Shown here one piece after another: positions 52,628-60,174 of a stretch of DNA of 64,000 nucleotides. The position numbers and the translations under genes were made by a program. The DNA lies in NCBI GenBank assembly GCA_964497185.1, contig CAZCBX010000013.1, positions 8,236 to 72,235 of the forward strand, in the 5' to 3' direction. Every line of letters begins with the position of its first letter. The stretch's first letter is position 1. The notes below the pieces were generated by a model, which did not search any database, had not been told where the DNA came from, and worked only from the letters and a program-made list of their open reading frames with translations. This stretch comes from CAZCBX01 sp964497185. Its GTDB lineage: Bacteria > Bdellovibrionota_G > JALEGL01 > JAGRMV01.

Positions 52628-53347
52628 ATGGAATCTTTTAATTTTCAGCCTGGCCGGATCATCTCGCAAAAGTATCGAATCTTGCAAAAATTGGGATCGG
52701 GCTTGGAAGGGGAAGTGTATCAGATTCAAGAAACCGAAACGGACATTCTGCGTGCGGCCAAATTTTTCTACCCCGAGTACAATCGCCAAAATCGTGCGCT
52801 AAAAAAATATGCGCAAAAGCTTCACCTATTGTCTGACTGTCCCATTTTGGTTCATTACAACACCACCGAGACCATTCAATTTAAAGGCGAAAAACTGCTT
52901 TATTTGGTGTCTGATTTTGTCAACGGCATTCAGCTTTCGTGTTTTGTGAAAAAGTTTCCCGGCAAGCGCCTTCACTACTATCAAGCGTTTCATCTTTTTT
53001 ATCAGTTGGTTCGTGGACTGGCGATGATCCATGCACGAAGAAGCTTTCATGGCGACATCCATTCTGACAATGTCATGATTCATTCATTTGGCTTGCAACA
53101 CCGAATGAAGCTCATTGATTTTCATGACATCGGTGTCGATAAACGCGTTAAAATGAAACAGGATGTGATTGATGTCATTTATCTTTTTCATGAAATGCTC
53201 GGCGCCGACAAACACTATCAAAAACTGCCCAAAGAAATTCAATACATTTTGGCCGGCAAACGCATGTCTCTGATTGAAAAACGCTTTCGCAACATGCAAC
53301 AGCTCAAGCTACATTTGGAAAATCTTTATTTCCGTTCTATTTTATAA
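52628..53347 (+). CDS. Small protein kinase-like protein
   Basis: A 239-residue minimal kinase fold. The glycine loop is KLGSGLEGEVY, the ATP lysine Lys45 is in AAKFF, and the catalytic loop HGDIHSDN (141-148) contains Asp143 and Asn148. The magnesium motif reads DFHD (164-167) rather than DFG, keeping the Asp. It has no membrane helix or extra domain. Its end overlaps the end of the convergent PP2C gene by 11 bp. Activity is likely but the missing DFG glycine leaves room for a regulatory role. Confidence 0.85.
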   Translation: MESFNFQPGRIISQKYRILQKLGSGLEGEVYQIQETETDILRAAKFFYPEYNRQNRALKKYAQKLHLLSDCPILVHYNTTETIQFKGEKLLYLVSDFVNGIQLSCFVKKFPGKRLHYYQAFHLFYQLVRGLAMIHARRSFHGDIHSDNVMIHSFGLQHRMKLIDFHDIGVDKRVKMKQDVIDVIYLFHEMLGADKHYQKLPKEIQYILAGKRMSLIEKRFRNMQQLKLHLENLYFRSIL

Positions 53348-54050
53348 ACTGCAAACACGTCGCATCGTCCATTGCTTGATCTTGACGCATGGCCACCAAG
53401 TCCTCATGCAATTGATCTATTTTTTGCACATGATCTTGCAGGAAATATGCGTGCGCCCCATCGCTCATTAAATAAATTTGATCCCCCGCACCAAGCTTAA
53501 ACGCCTGACTGACTTGATAAGTCATTTGTTCAAAACCCATGTAGTTGACCAAAAAATCATCGGGATATGCAATGTCCAGCTCATCGGCATAGCCCTGTGA
53601 AGACTCTTCAAAACTGGTATAGCGGGCTTGTCCACGCGCATCCAATAAAATGGCCAACGAATCCCCCACCGTCACAAATCGAACCATTTCACCTTCTATC
53701 AGCGCCAAACAAAGGGTGCTGCCGGCTTCAATGGTGCTATCGAGCAGTCTACGATTGCAGTAATCCAGCGTAGAAATCAAATATGGATTCATGGTCGCTG
53801 TTCGCTTATACCGATAAGCTTGCGAAATCGTATCCACAAGCATCTTGGAGGCAAGGTCTCCACCTGGATGCCCGCCCATCCCGTCGGCCACCATCAGCAA
53901 CTTGCAATGACCCGCCGCAGTTCCCACCATATAAGCGTCTTCGTTGGTTGGTTTGCCATAAGTATTCTGCAAGGTAAAATGACTGAGCTTTCCATTGGCA
54001 AAAGTTGTGTTTTGAAAGCAATCGGCAGCGGGAGAAATAGAAAACTTCAT
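53337..54050 (-). CDS. PP2C-family serine/threonine phosphatase
   Basis: A 237-residue metal-dependent phosphatase. Metal-binding motifs are NEDAY, MVADGMGGHPGGDLAS, VTVGDS, YLMSDG and terminal DDAT. The order matches bacterial Stp/PrpC proteins, and there is no membrane anchor. It is convergent with the small kinase gene. Such pairs commonly set the phosphorylation state of shared targets, though usually they lie in the same direction. Confidence 0.93.
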   Translation of the reverse strand: MKFSISPAADCFQNTTFANGKLSHFTLQNTYGKPTNEDAYMVGTAAGHCKLLMVADGMGGHPGGDLASKMLVDTISQAYRYKRTATMNPYLISTLDYCNRRLLDSTIEAGSTLCLALIEGEMVRFVTVGDSLAILLDARGQARYTSFEESSQGYADELDIAYPDDFLVNYMGFEQMTYQVSQAFKLGAGDQIYLMSDGAHAYFLQDHVQKIDQLHEDLVAMRQDQAMDDATCLQFIK

Positions 54051-54154
54051 ACAAATGACACTATACCTTGTTTGTCGATGGTTTCTATGGTTTTTACATC
54101 AGCAAAAGGCTGGGTTGAAAAAAGCAGCGAAAATCATTATAACTACGCTCACTC

Positions 54155-54778
54155 ATGGATGTAAAAGAAAACAAACTTGTGCTTCACTCCTATCGTCGCT
54201 GCCCTTTCGCCATGCGCGTGCGCATGGTGTTGCATGAAAAAGGCATCGCTTTTGAGACGCTGGAGGAAAATTTAAAAGACATGAGCCCTGCGTTGCAAGC
54301 CCGCCACCCTGAGGCCAAAGTGCCGGTGTTGGTTCATGGTCAAGACCGTGTGGTGTATGAATCGGCGGTGATCACGCAATACCTTGAAGAAATGTTTCCC
54401 ACCCCAGCTCTGATGCCACAAGACGCCTATGGCAAAGCGCAGGTTCGGCTTTGGACCCACTGGTGCAATCACACATTTAAACATCATGTCGATCATTACA
54501 AATATGGCACCCATCGCACCAGCCAAGAAAATGCCGATGCCGCGCCAGAGCGCCTACAGCAAGATCTGGCCAAGCTGGAACAAACGCTTCAATCGCAAAC
54601 ATTCTTGATGGGCGATCATTTAACCTTGGCCGATATTCATGTTTTTCCTTTTTTAAGACAGCTTTCAAAAGCCACGCCTTTTTTTGAGGCATTGGATGAT
54701 CATCCTTGCACCATGGCATGGTTGAAAAAATTATTGGAACGGCCCTCTTTTGTTCAAACGATGGAGAAAAAGAAATGA
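54155..54778 (+). CDS. Glutathione S-transferase family protein
   Basis: A 207-residue two-domain protein. The thioredoxin-like half starts LVLHSYRRCPFAMRVRM with a CPFA motif at Cys16, as in omega-class GSTs, glutaredoxin 2 and SspA-type proteins. KVPVLVHG and YESAVITQYLEE are the glutathione-binding segments. The helical half has LADIHVFPFLRQL. The next gene starts within its stop (ATGA). It is not clearly a zeta-class maleylacetoacetate isomerase, which would have SSCSxR at this place, although it is the only GST in the window. Confidence 0.88.
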   Translation: MDVKENKLVLHSYRRCPFAMRVRMVLHEKGIAFETLEENLKDMSPALQARHPEAKVPVLVHGQDRVVYESAVITQYLEEMFPTPALMPQDAYGKAQVRLWTHWCNHTFKHHVDHYKYGTHRTSQENADAAPERLQQDLAKLEQTLQSQTFLMGDHLTLADIHVFPFLRQLSKATPFFEALDDHPCTMAWLKKLLERPSFVQTMEKKK

Positions 54779-55716
54779 AGCCGTTGCACAATATAAAATC
54801 CAGACAGCAATTGCGCAAAGAACTGGCACAAGAAGATTTTCAGCGCCGCGTTTGCAGTTTTTATCGATACCACGCGATAGAAGAACCCTACGTGTTTCGC
54901 AATTCACTGTACCGCAAATGGGAGCCATTAAAAGTGTTTGGCCGCATCTATGTGGCCCACGAGGGCATCAATGCTCAAATCAGCGTGCCGCAGCCCCAAT
55001 GGGACGCGTTTGTGGCGTCGTTGGATGCCTTTGAACCCACCAAGGCCATATTCGTCAACACAGCAGTGACCCACGCCAACGATGCTTTTTTAAAACTCGA
55101 TATCAAAGTCAGAGAAAAAATTGTGGCCGATGGGCTTCAAGAAGATATTTTTTCCATATCGGAACGTGGCCAGCATTTGGACCCCATTGCATTTCATGAA
55201 AAAATGAGTCAAGAGGATGTTTTGGTGGTCGATACACGAAACGATTATGAATGTGAAATTGGCCATTTTGAAAACGCCCTTACCCCCACTTCCAAAACCT
55301 TTCGCGATGTTTTGCCCGAATTAAAAGAAAAGTTGGCTGAAAACAAAGACAAAGAAATTCTTATGTACTGCACAGGCGGCATTCGATGCGAGAAAGCCAG
55401 TGCTTATTTTAAAAAACATGGTTTCACCCAAGTCTACCAACTGCAAGGCGGCATCATTAACTACCTTCATCAAACCAAACAAAAAGGATTGTCTTCCAAG
55501 TTTCACGGCAGCAATTTTGTATTTGATGGCCGAATGGCAGAGCCCATAGATGCACAGAAGCTGGGTCGGTGCATCACATGTGACGCACCTTTTGACAAGC
55601 ATGTGGATTGTGCCAATCAGCGATGCCATCGACTGATGGTTCAATGTGACCAATGCAGCCAGCAACTTCATGCATGCTGCAGTCAGTCCTGCGCGGATAT
55701 GGTACAAATGCAGTAA
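54775..55716 (+). CDS. trhO: tRNA uridine(34) hydroxylase TrhO
   Basis: A 313-residue rhodanese-family enzyme that starts 5-carboxymethoxy-uridine formation at the tRNA wobble position. It has an N-terminal acylphosphatase-like domain (GRIYVAHEGINAQISVP), a rhodanese domain with catalytic Cys199 in MYCTGGIRCEKAS, and a C-terminal cysteine-rich part (CITCDAPF, CANQRCHRLMVQCDQC, CCSQSC) likely binding zinc. The ATG at 54775 overlaps the GST stop. Length agrees with YceA/TrhO of E. coli (350). Confidence 0.93.
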   Translation: MKPLHNIKSRQQLRKELAQEDFQRRVCSFYRYHAIEEPYVFRNSLYRKWEPLKVFGRIYVAHEGINAQISVPQPQWDAFVASLDAFEPTKAIFVNTAVTHANDAFLKLDIKVREKIVADGLQEDIFSISERGQHLDPIAFHEKMSQEDVLVVDTRNDYECEIGHFENALTPTSKTFRDVLPELKEKLAENKDKEILMYCTGGIRCEKASAYFKKHGFTQVYQLQGGIINYLHQTKQKGLSSKFHGSNFVFDGRMAEPIDAQKLGRCITCDAPFDKHVDCANQRCHRLMVQCDQCSQQLHACCSQSCADMVQMQ

Positions 55717-55767
55717 TTTCTGCATTTTTCGCTTTCTATTTTTTACAAACTTCAATAGCGTTTACGC

Positions 55768-56712
55768 ATGAGCAGTTGGCAAGAAAAAGTCGAAGTTTTT
55801 ACCGGGCTATCGATCAGCCTTCAATCCCACATTCTCTCCACCCTGGTTGCCTTGTCGGTTGCATTTTTAATGATCTTCTTGATCCGACGAATTATTTGGC
55901 GTCAAACACAAGACATTCGCAACCGCTACACTTCTTATAAAATTGCCACTTACGTGGTGGGATTTATCACCATGTTGGTCATTGGCCGTATTTGGTTTCA
56001 AGGCACACAATCTTTGGTGACCTATTTTGGTCTTTTGTCAGCGGGTATTGCCATCGCGCTTCAGGATGTGATTTCCAACGTCGCTGGATGGCTGTTTATT
56101 TGGTTTCGTCGCCCGTTTAAAGTGGGGGATCGTGTACAAGTGGGTGATAGCGTAGGAGACGTCATCGACATTGGCATTTTACAGTTTAGTTTGCTGGAAG
56201 TGGGCAACTGGGTCGATGCCGACCAAAGCACTGGACGCATTGTTCATGTGCCCAACCGCGATGTAGTCGGCAAAGTCACGGCCAACTATGTATCCGGTTT
56301 TGAATATATATGGGATGAGATTCAAGTATTGATCACGTTTGAAAGCAACTGGAAAAAGGCCAAAGGCATTTTAACCCAAATCATTGAAGCCAAAGCCGAA
56401 AGCGCCGTGAATCGTGCCAAAAGCAGCATTCGCGATTCCAGTCGGCATTATATGATTCGATATACTGTATTAACGCCCAAAGTTTTTACCGATGTAAAAA
56501 ATTCAGGCGTTATGCTCACCATGCGTTATTTGTGCTTGCCCAAACGTCGTAGAACCTCCCGTGAACAAATATGGGAAGCCGTTTTGGAAGAATTTGCCCC
56601 CCATCCCGACATTGATTTTGCATACCCCACGCAGCGCATGTTTCGACACAACGAAGAAGGCAAGCCCATTGTTAACCAAAGCGATGACATTGCAAAAACC
56701 TCTAACATTTAA
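55768..56712 (+). CDS. MscS-family mechanosensitive channel
   Basis: A 314-residue membrane protein with three N-terminal helices. The pore helix region GLLSAGIAIALQDVISNVAGWLFIWFRRPFKVGDRVQVG is the MscS hallmark, followed by the beta domain VHVPNRDVVGKVTANY and a cytoplasmic alpha/beta domain. It opens under membrane tension to release solutes. The 3' end overlaps the yfiH start by 29 bp. Confidence 0.92.
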   Translation: MSSWQEKVEVFTGLSISLQSHILSTLVALSVAFLMIFLIRRIIWRQTQDIRNRYTSYKIATYVVGFITMLVIGRIWFQGTQSLVTYFGLLSAGIAIALQDVISNVAGWLFIWFRRPFKVGDRVQVGDSVGDVIDIGILQFSLLEVGNWVDADQSTGRIVHVPNRDVVGKVTANYVSGFEYIWDEIQVLITFESNWKKAKGILTQIIEAKAESAVNRAKSSIRDSSRHYMIRYTVLTPKVFTDVKNSGVMLTMRYLCLPKRRRTSREQIWEAVLEEFAPHPDIDFAYPTQRMFRHNEEGKPIVNQSDDIAKTSNI

Positions 56713-57331
56713 CTGGCCCGGCGTTGAGCAAATTGGCTGGCATTTTTCCACGCGCCTCACACCACCCATAAAGCACCAACAGCGGCCCACCGCCCAGCTC
56801 TTACAAGTTCATGGCGACAAAATCGTTCGTGCCAATCAAGCTTTGACCAAGCCTGTTGAGGCAGATGCAGTGTGGAGCGATGACCAAACTGTATGTGCCA
56901 TACGCACAGCCGATTGCGTGCCCATTTTATGGACCAATGCGCAAGGCAGCCGCGTTGGAGCAATTCACGCGGGCTGGCGCGGGTTGGCAAAAAGAATTAT
57001 AACAAAAATGTTTGACCAGCTGCCCGACGATCCTTCATCTTTGAAAGTATGGATGGGGCCGCACATTGGGCCGCATGCCTTTGTTGTGCGCGAAGATATG
57101 AAAAAAAACTTTCCCACCATGGCCGATGCTTTTACATCCATAGGCCAAGGCCAATGGCAATGCAACCTGTCCATGATTGCAATGAGACAACTCAAAGAAG
57201 CCGGCATTCAAACCCAGCAAATTACGCTGCAGCCCTACTGCACCTTCACAAACAAAAAAACACTATTTTCTTACCGCAGAGATCCTTCCACCACTGCACG
57301 TCACATCAGTCAAATTTGGCGAAAAATATAA
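56684..57331 (+). CDS. YfiH-family purine nucleoside phosphorylase/laccase-domain protein
   Basis: A 215-residue multicopper-oxidase-like enzyme. The metal site residues are His43 (QVHGDKI), Cys78 (RTADCVPIL) and His95 (AIHAGWRG). The family (polyphenol oxidase, FAMIN-like) has purine nucleoside phosphorylase and adenosine deaminase activity in studied members. The ATG at 56684 lies inside mscS; the open frame starts earlier, but that part is unlike the family. Length is a little below the usual 240. Confidence 0.9.
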   Translation: MTLQKPLTFNWPGVEQIGWHFSTRLTPPIKHQQRPTAQLLQVHGDKIVRANQALTKPVEADAVWSDDQTVCAIRTADCVPILWTNAQGSRVGAIHAGWRGLAKRIITKMFDQLPDDPSSLKVWMGPHIGPHAFVVREDMKKNFPTMADAFTSIGQGQWQCNLSMIAMRQLKEAGIQTQQITLQPYCTFTNKKTLFSYRRDPSTTARHISQIWRKI

Positions 57332-57335
57332 AAGG

Positions 57336-57890
57336 TTATTTGCGGCCAAAGTGACTGGTGATGGTTGCTTTGTCCAGGGTGTGTTGATGGATATAAAATC
57401 CTGCCAGCGCACCGGAAGCACCTTCGGGAATCGATAGTTCTTTAACATCCAGAGCATGCACCGTTAGATGGTATGCATGGGGCTTGTCTCCCTCAGGTGG
57501 GCAAGGTCCACCATAGCCATGGTAGCCATAATCGTTTTTATTTTGTTTGATATCACCTTTTAAATTGTGCACTTTGTAACGACCAAAACCTTCTTTAAGG
57601 GAGGTCTTGCTCAGAGGAATGTTATACACAATCCAGTGCCACCAGCCACTACCGGTTGGGGCATCGGGGTCATGAAGCATGATGGCATAACTTTTGGTTT
57701 CTTTGGGCGCACCCGACCAAGATAAATCGGGAGAAAGGTTTTTTCCCGTGCAGCCGAAATCTTCAAACACTTGCTTTTCACCGACACGTTCACCCCAGGT
57801 TTGGCTTTTAACTTCCAATGCCTCGGCGGACGTTGCAACCGCTAGCAGCATGATGAAACTTGTTACAATCTTTTGATGGCGCTTTTTCAT
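57336..57890 (-). CDS. YbhB/YbcL phosphatidylethanolamine-binding-like protein, exported
   Basis: A 184-residue protein with a signal peptide (IVTSFIMLLAVATSAEA). PEBP-fold ligand-site motifs are MLHDPDAPTGSGWWHWIVYNIP and GYHGYGGPCPPEGDKPHAYHLTVHALD. The biochemical role of bacterial PEBPs is not settled. Its ATG overlaps the glutathione peroxidase stop (ATGA), and it is convergent with yfiH with a 4-bp gap. Confidence 0.92.
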   Translation of the reverse strand: MKKRHQKIVTSFIMLLAVATSAEALEVKSQTWGERVGEKQVFEDFGCTGKNLSPDLSWSGAPKETKSYAIMLHDPDAPTGSGWWHWIVYNIPLSKTSLKEGFGRYKVHNLKGDIKQNKNDYGYHGYGGPCPPEGDKPHAYHLTVHALDVKELSIPEGASGALAGFYIHQHTLDKATITSHFGRK

Positions 57891-58456
57891 GATTTTTTAC
57901 CTTCCTTTGGACCACCCAGCGCAAGTAGACGCTGAATCTCTTGTTGAATAACCGATGCCATGGGATCTACATCGCTGGCATACTGCTTGACAACTTGACC
58001 TTGACGGTCGATTAAAAACTTTGAGAAATTCCATTTCACTTTTGCGGATTCACGCGCAAATGTTTGGGCCAATAGAAATTGATAAAGCGGGTGAGCATCC
58101 TTGCCTTTGATGGACACTTTTTCAAACATGGGAAACGTTACTTTGTAATCTTGTACAAAATCAGCGATGTCGCTTTCTGAACCAGGTTCTTGTCCGCCAA
58201 AATCATTGCATGGAAAGGCCAACACCTCAAAACCTTGCGCGTGATACTTTTCATACAAAGCCTGAAGCGTTTTGTATTGAGGCGTAAAACCACACTGCGA
58301 TGCTGTATTCACAATTAACAGGACTTTGCCCTCGTAGGCTGACATTTTTTCAGTTTGCCCATTGATCCGAGTAACAGAAATATCATACAGGGATTCCGAC
58401 CAGCTAAGAAAAGGCAAACAGAATGTAAACAAACTCAACAATACGATGCGTTTCAT
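57887..58456 (-). CDS. Glutathione peroxidase-type thiol peroxidase, exported
   Basis: About 189 residues with a signal peptide (IVLLSLFTFCLPFLSWS). The catalytic tetrad is Cys55 (NTASQCGFT), Gln89 (FGGQEPG), Trp142 and Asn143 (KWNFSKFL). It is a cysteine, not selenocysteine, enzyme and so probably thioredoxin-dependent despite its name. It reduces hydroperoxides in the periplasm. The ATG at 58456 gives a proper signal peptide; the longer open frame does not. It is coupled to the PEBP gene downstream. Confidence 0.92.
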   Translation of the reverse strand: MKRIVLLSLFTFCLPFLSWSESLYDISVTRINGQTEKMSAYEGKVLLIVNTASQCGFTPQYKTLQALYEKYHAQGFEVLAFPCNDFGGQEPGSESDIADFVQDYKVTFPMFEKVSIKGKDAHPLYQFLLAQTFARESAKVKWNFSKFLIDRQGQVVKQYASDVDPMASVIQQEIQRLLALGGPKEGKKS

Positions 58457-58493
58457 GTTCACTGTTATGAAAGCAAATCGATCAAAATGCAAA

Positions 58494-59321
58494 TTATTCC
58501 CAATCCTCTGGCCTCTTGAATCTTCTACGCCGACGGCGACGGCGACGTTTTTTGGGGCCATCCATGGACGAAGCCGGAATGCCCTTGGCCCATGCATAAC
58601 ATGTTTCGCCCAAGCCCAAAAAAATGTAACCCAGACCCATGATAAATATGGTCCAAAGTGGTTTGATCGCCCAGATCATCACCCCGACAAATACAAACAA
58701 GAGATAATAAAATGGGAGTTTTTTGGTAAGAAACAAACTGCGAAAATTCCGGTAACGAAAATTGCTTACCATCAGCAGCGCCAACAAAATGACCAAGCCC
58801 AATACATAATATTTGACGGTGCCAATGTAGGGATAGGCCACATCGCCTAATTCTCTGCCGTTAAAAATAAGCATAACACCACACAACATAAAAGCAGCCA
58901 TGGGTGTGGGAATTCCTTCAAAATGGGTTTTTTCAACACTGCTGCTTTGCACATTGTATCGAGCGAGCCGCATGGCCGCACAGCCTACATACAGAAAGCA
59001 TGCCACCCAGCCAATGCGGCCAAATGAACTTAAAGACCATAAAAACATCACCAATGCGGGCGCCACACCAAAAGACACCACATCGCTTATCGAGTCATAT
59101 TCTACGCCAAAGCGAGATGCAGTATTGGTCATATTGGCTACGCGGCCATCGAGCGTATCCAGCACCGCGGCAAAAATAATGGCAATGGCACATACGCGAA
59201 AAGTGTTGTCGCCCGCCTGTAGATTTTCAATGGCTTGAATAATGGCATAAAAACCCAAGAACAAATTACCGGTGGTAAACAGATTGGGTAAAATATAAAT
59301 GCCTTTGCGAATGCCGCTCAT
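58494..59321 (-). CDS. pssA: CDP-diacylglycerol-serine O-phosphatidyltransferase
   Basis: A 275-residue membrane enzyme that makes phosphatidylserine. About eight helices are present. The CDP-alcohol phosphotransferase signature runs from Asp55 to Asp80 with Asp55, Asp58-Gly59, Ala62, Gly72, Asp76 and Asp80 in place, but the usual Arg after Ala62 is Asn63. VVSFGVAPALVMF and FEGIPTPMAAFML are typical of the PssA type II branch. The C-terminus has a run of nine arginines (KKRRRRRRRRRFK). It overlaps psd by ATGA; the two enzymes act in sequence to form phosphatidylethanolamine. Confidence 0.93.
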   Translation of the reverse strand: MSGIRKGIYILPNLFTTGNLFLGFYAIIQAIENLQAGDNTFRVCAIAIIFAAVLDTLDGRVANMTNTASRFGVEYDSISDVVSFGVAPALVMFLWSLSSFGRIGWVACFLYVGCAAMRLARYNVQSSSVEKTHFEGIPTPMAAFMLCGVMLIFNGRELGDVAYPYIGTVKYYVLGLVILLALLMVSNFRYRNFRSLFLTKKLPFYYLLFVFVGVMIWAIKPLWTIFIMGLGYIFLGLGETCYAWAKGIPASSMDGPKKRRRRRRRRRFKRPEDWE

Positions 59322-59983
59322 CTTAACTCCGCTAAAATCGTGCTTCCTGCAGAGACTTTTTGTCCCAGCGATACAAGCACGTTGGTGTTGAGCGGAAGAT
59401 ATACATCCACCCGTGAGCCAAACCGGATTAAACCATACCGCGATCCACGTTCAAGCGTTTCGCCCTCTTGTGCGCGGCACACAACCCTTCTGGCCAGAAG
59501 ACCTGCAATTTGTACAAATAATACTTTTTGCATGGCGTTTGTTTCAACCACCACGCCCGTTTGTTCATTGTCGGTGGATGCTTTGTCATGATAAGCGCCC
59601 AAAAATTTACCGGGGTGGTACTGCTTGCCCACAATTTTTCCCGTCAGCGGCATGCGATTGACGTGAACGTTAAATACATTCATAAACACCGATATTTTAA
59701 GGGCATTTCCTTCCAATAAATATGGGCAAGGTGCCTCTTCGATTTTTATGATTTTGCCATCGGCTGGACAAACCACTCTGTTTTCTCCCTCTGGGATATG
59801 CCGGTCTGGATCACGAAAAAACCATATGCACCATAAAGTCAAAATACCCAAAGGAACACTCAGCCAGTACAAAGCAATCCAATGCCCTACCAGCGTGGCA
59901 AATATAAACAGTGCAATGAATGGGTACCCATCCAAGCAAATGCCCAAAAATCTTTTTACTTTCATTTCAGCTTTTTCTTTCAT
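59318..59983 (-). CDS. psd: Phosphatidylserine decarboxylase (short form)
   Basis: About 221 residues. Two N-terminal membrane segments precede the catalytic domain: FFRDPDRHIP, VVCPADGKI with Asp75, NVHVNRMP with His107, and RFGSRVDVYLP, where cleavage between Gly189 and Ser190 yields the pyruvoyl cofactor. It converts phosphatidylserine to phosphatidylethanolamine. The start at 59983 is chosen; a later ATG at codon 7 is also possible. It is upstream of and coupled to pssA. Confidence 0.93.
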   Translation of the reverse strand: MKEKAEMKVKRFLGICLDGYPFIALFIFATLVGHWIALYWLSVPLGILTLWCIWFFRDPDRHIPEGENRVVCPADGKIIKIEEAPCPYLLEGNALKISVFMNVFNVHVNRMPLTGKIVGKQYHPGKFLGAYHDKASTDNEQTGVVVETNAMQKVLFVQIAGLLARRVVCRAQEGETLERGSRYGLIRFGSRVDVYLPLNTNVLVSLGQKVSAGSTILAELR

Positions 59984-60174
59984 GGTTGGTCGATTTATAC
60001 AGTCGCCTGATCTACTTACCAAGTTCAACGAAAAAGAAAACTTTCATTTGGCTATTGGATATTGCTTATGCAAATGACTGTAATTCAAATGTTTTTTTAT
60101 TTTCATGCTGTGAATTGTCATTTTCTCGATTTACCCCTTGAGCTTTGGGTCAAATTGATCTTAAATGAATTCAT

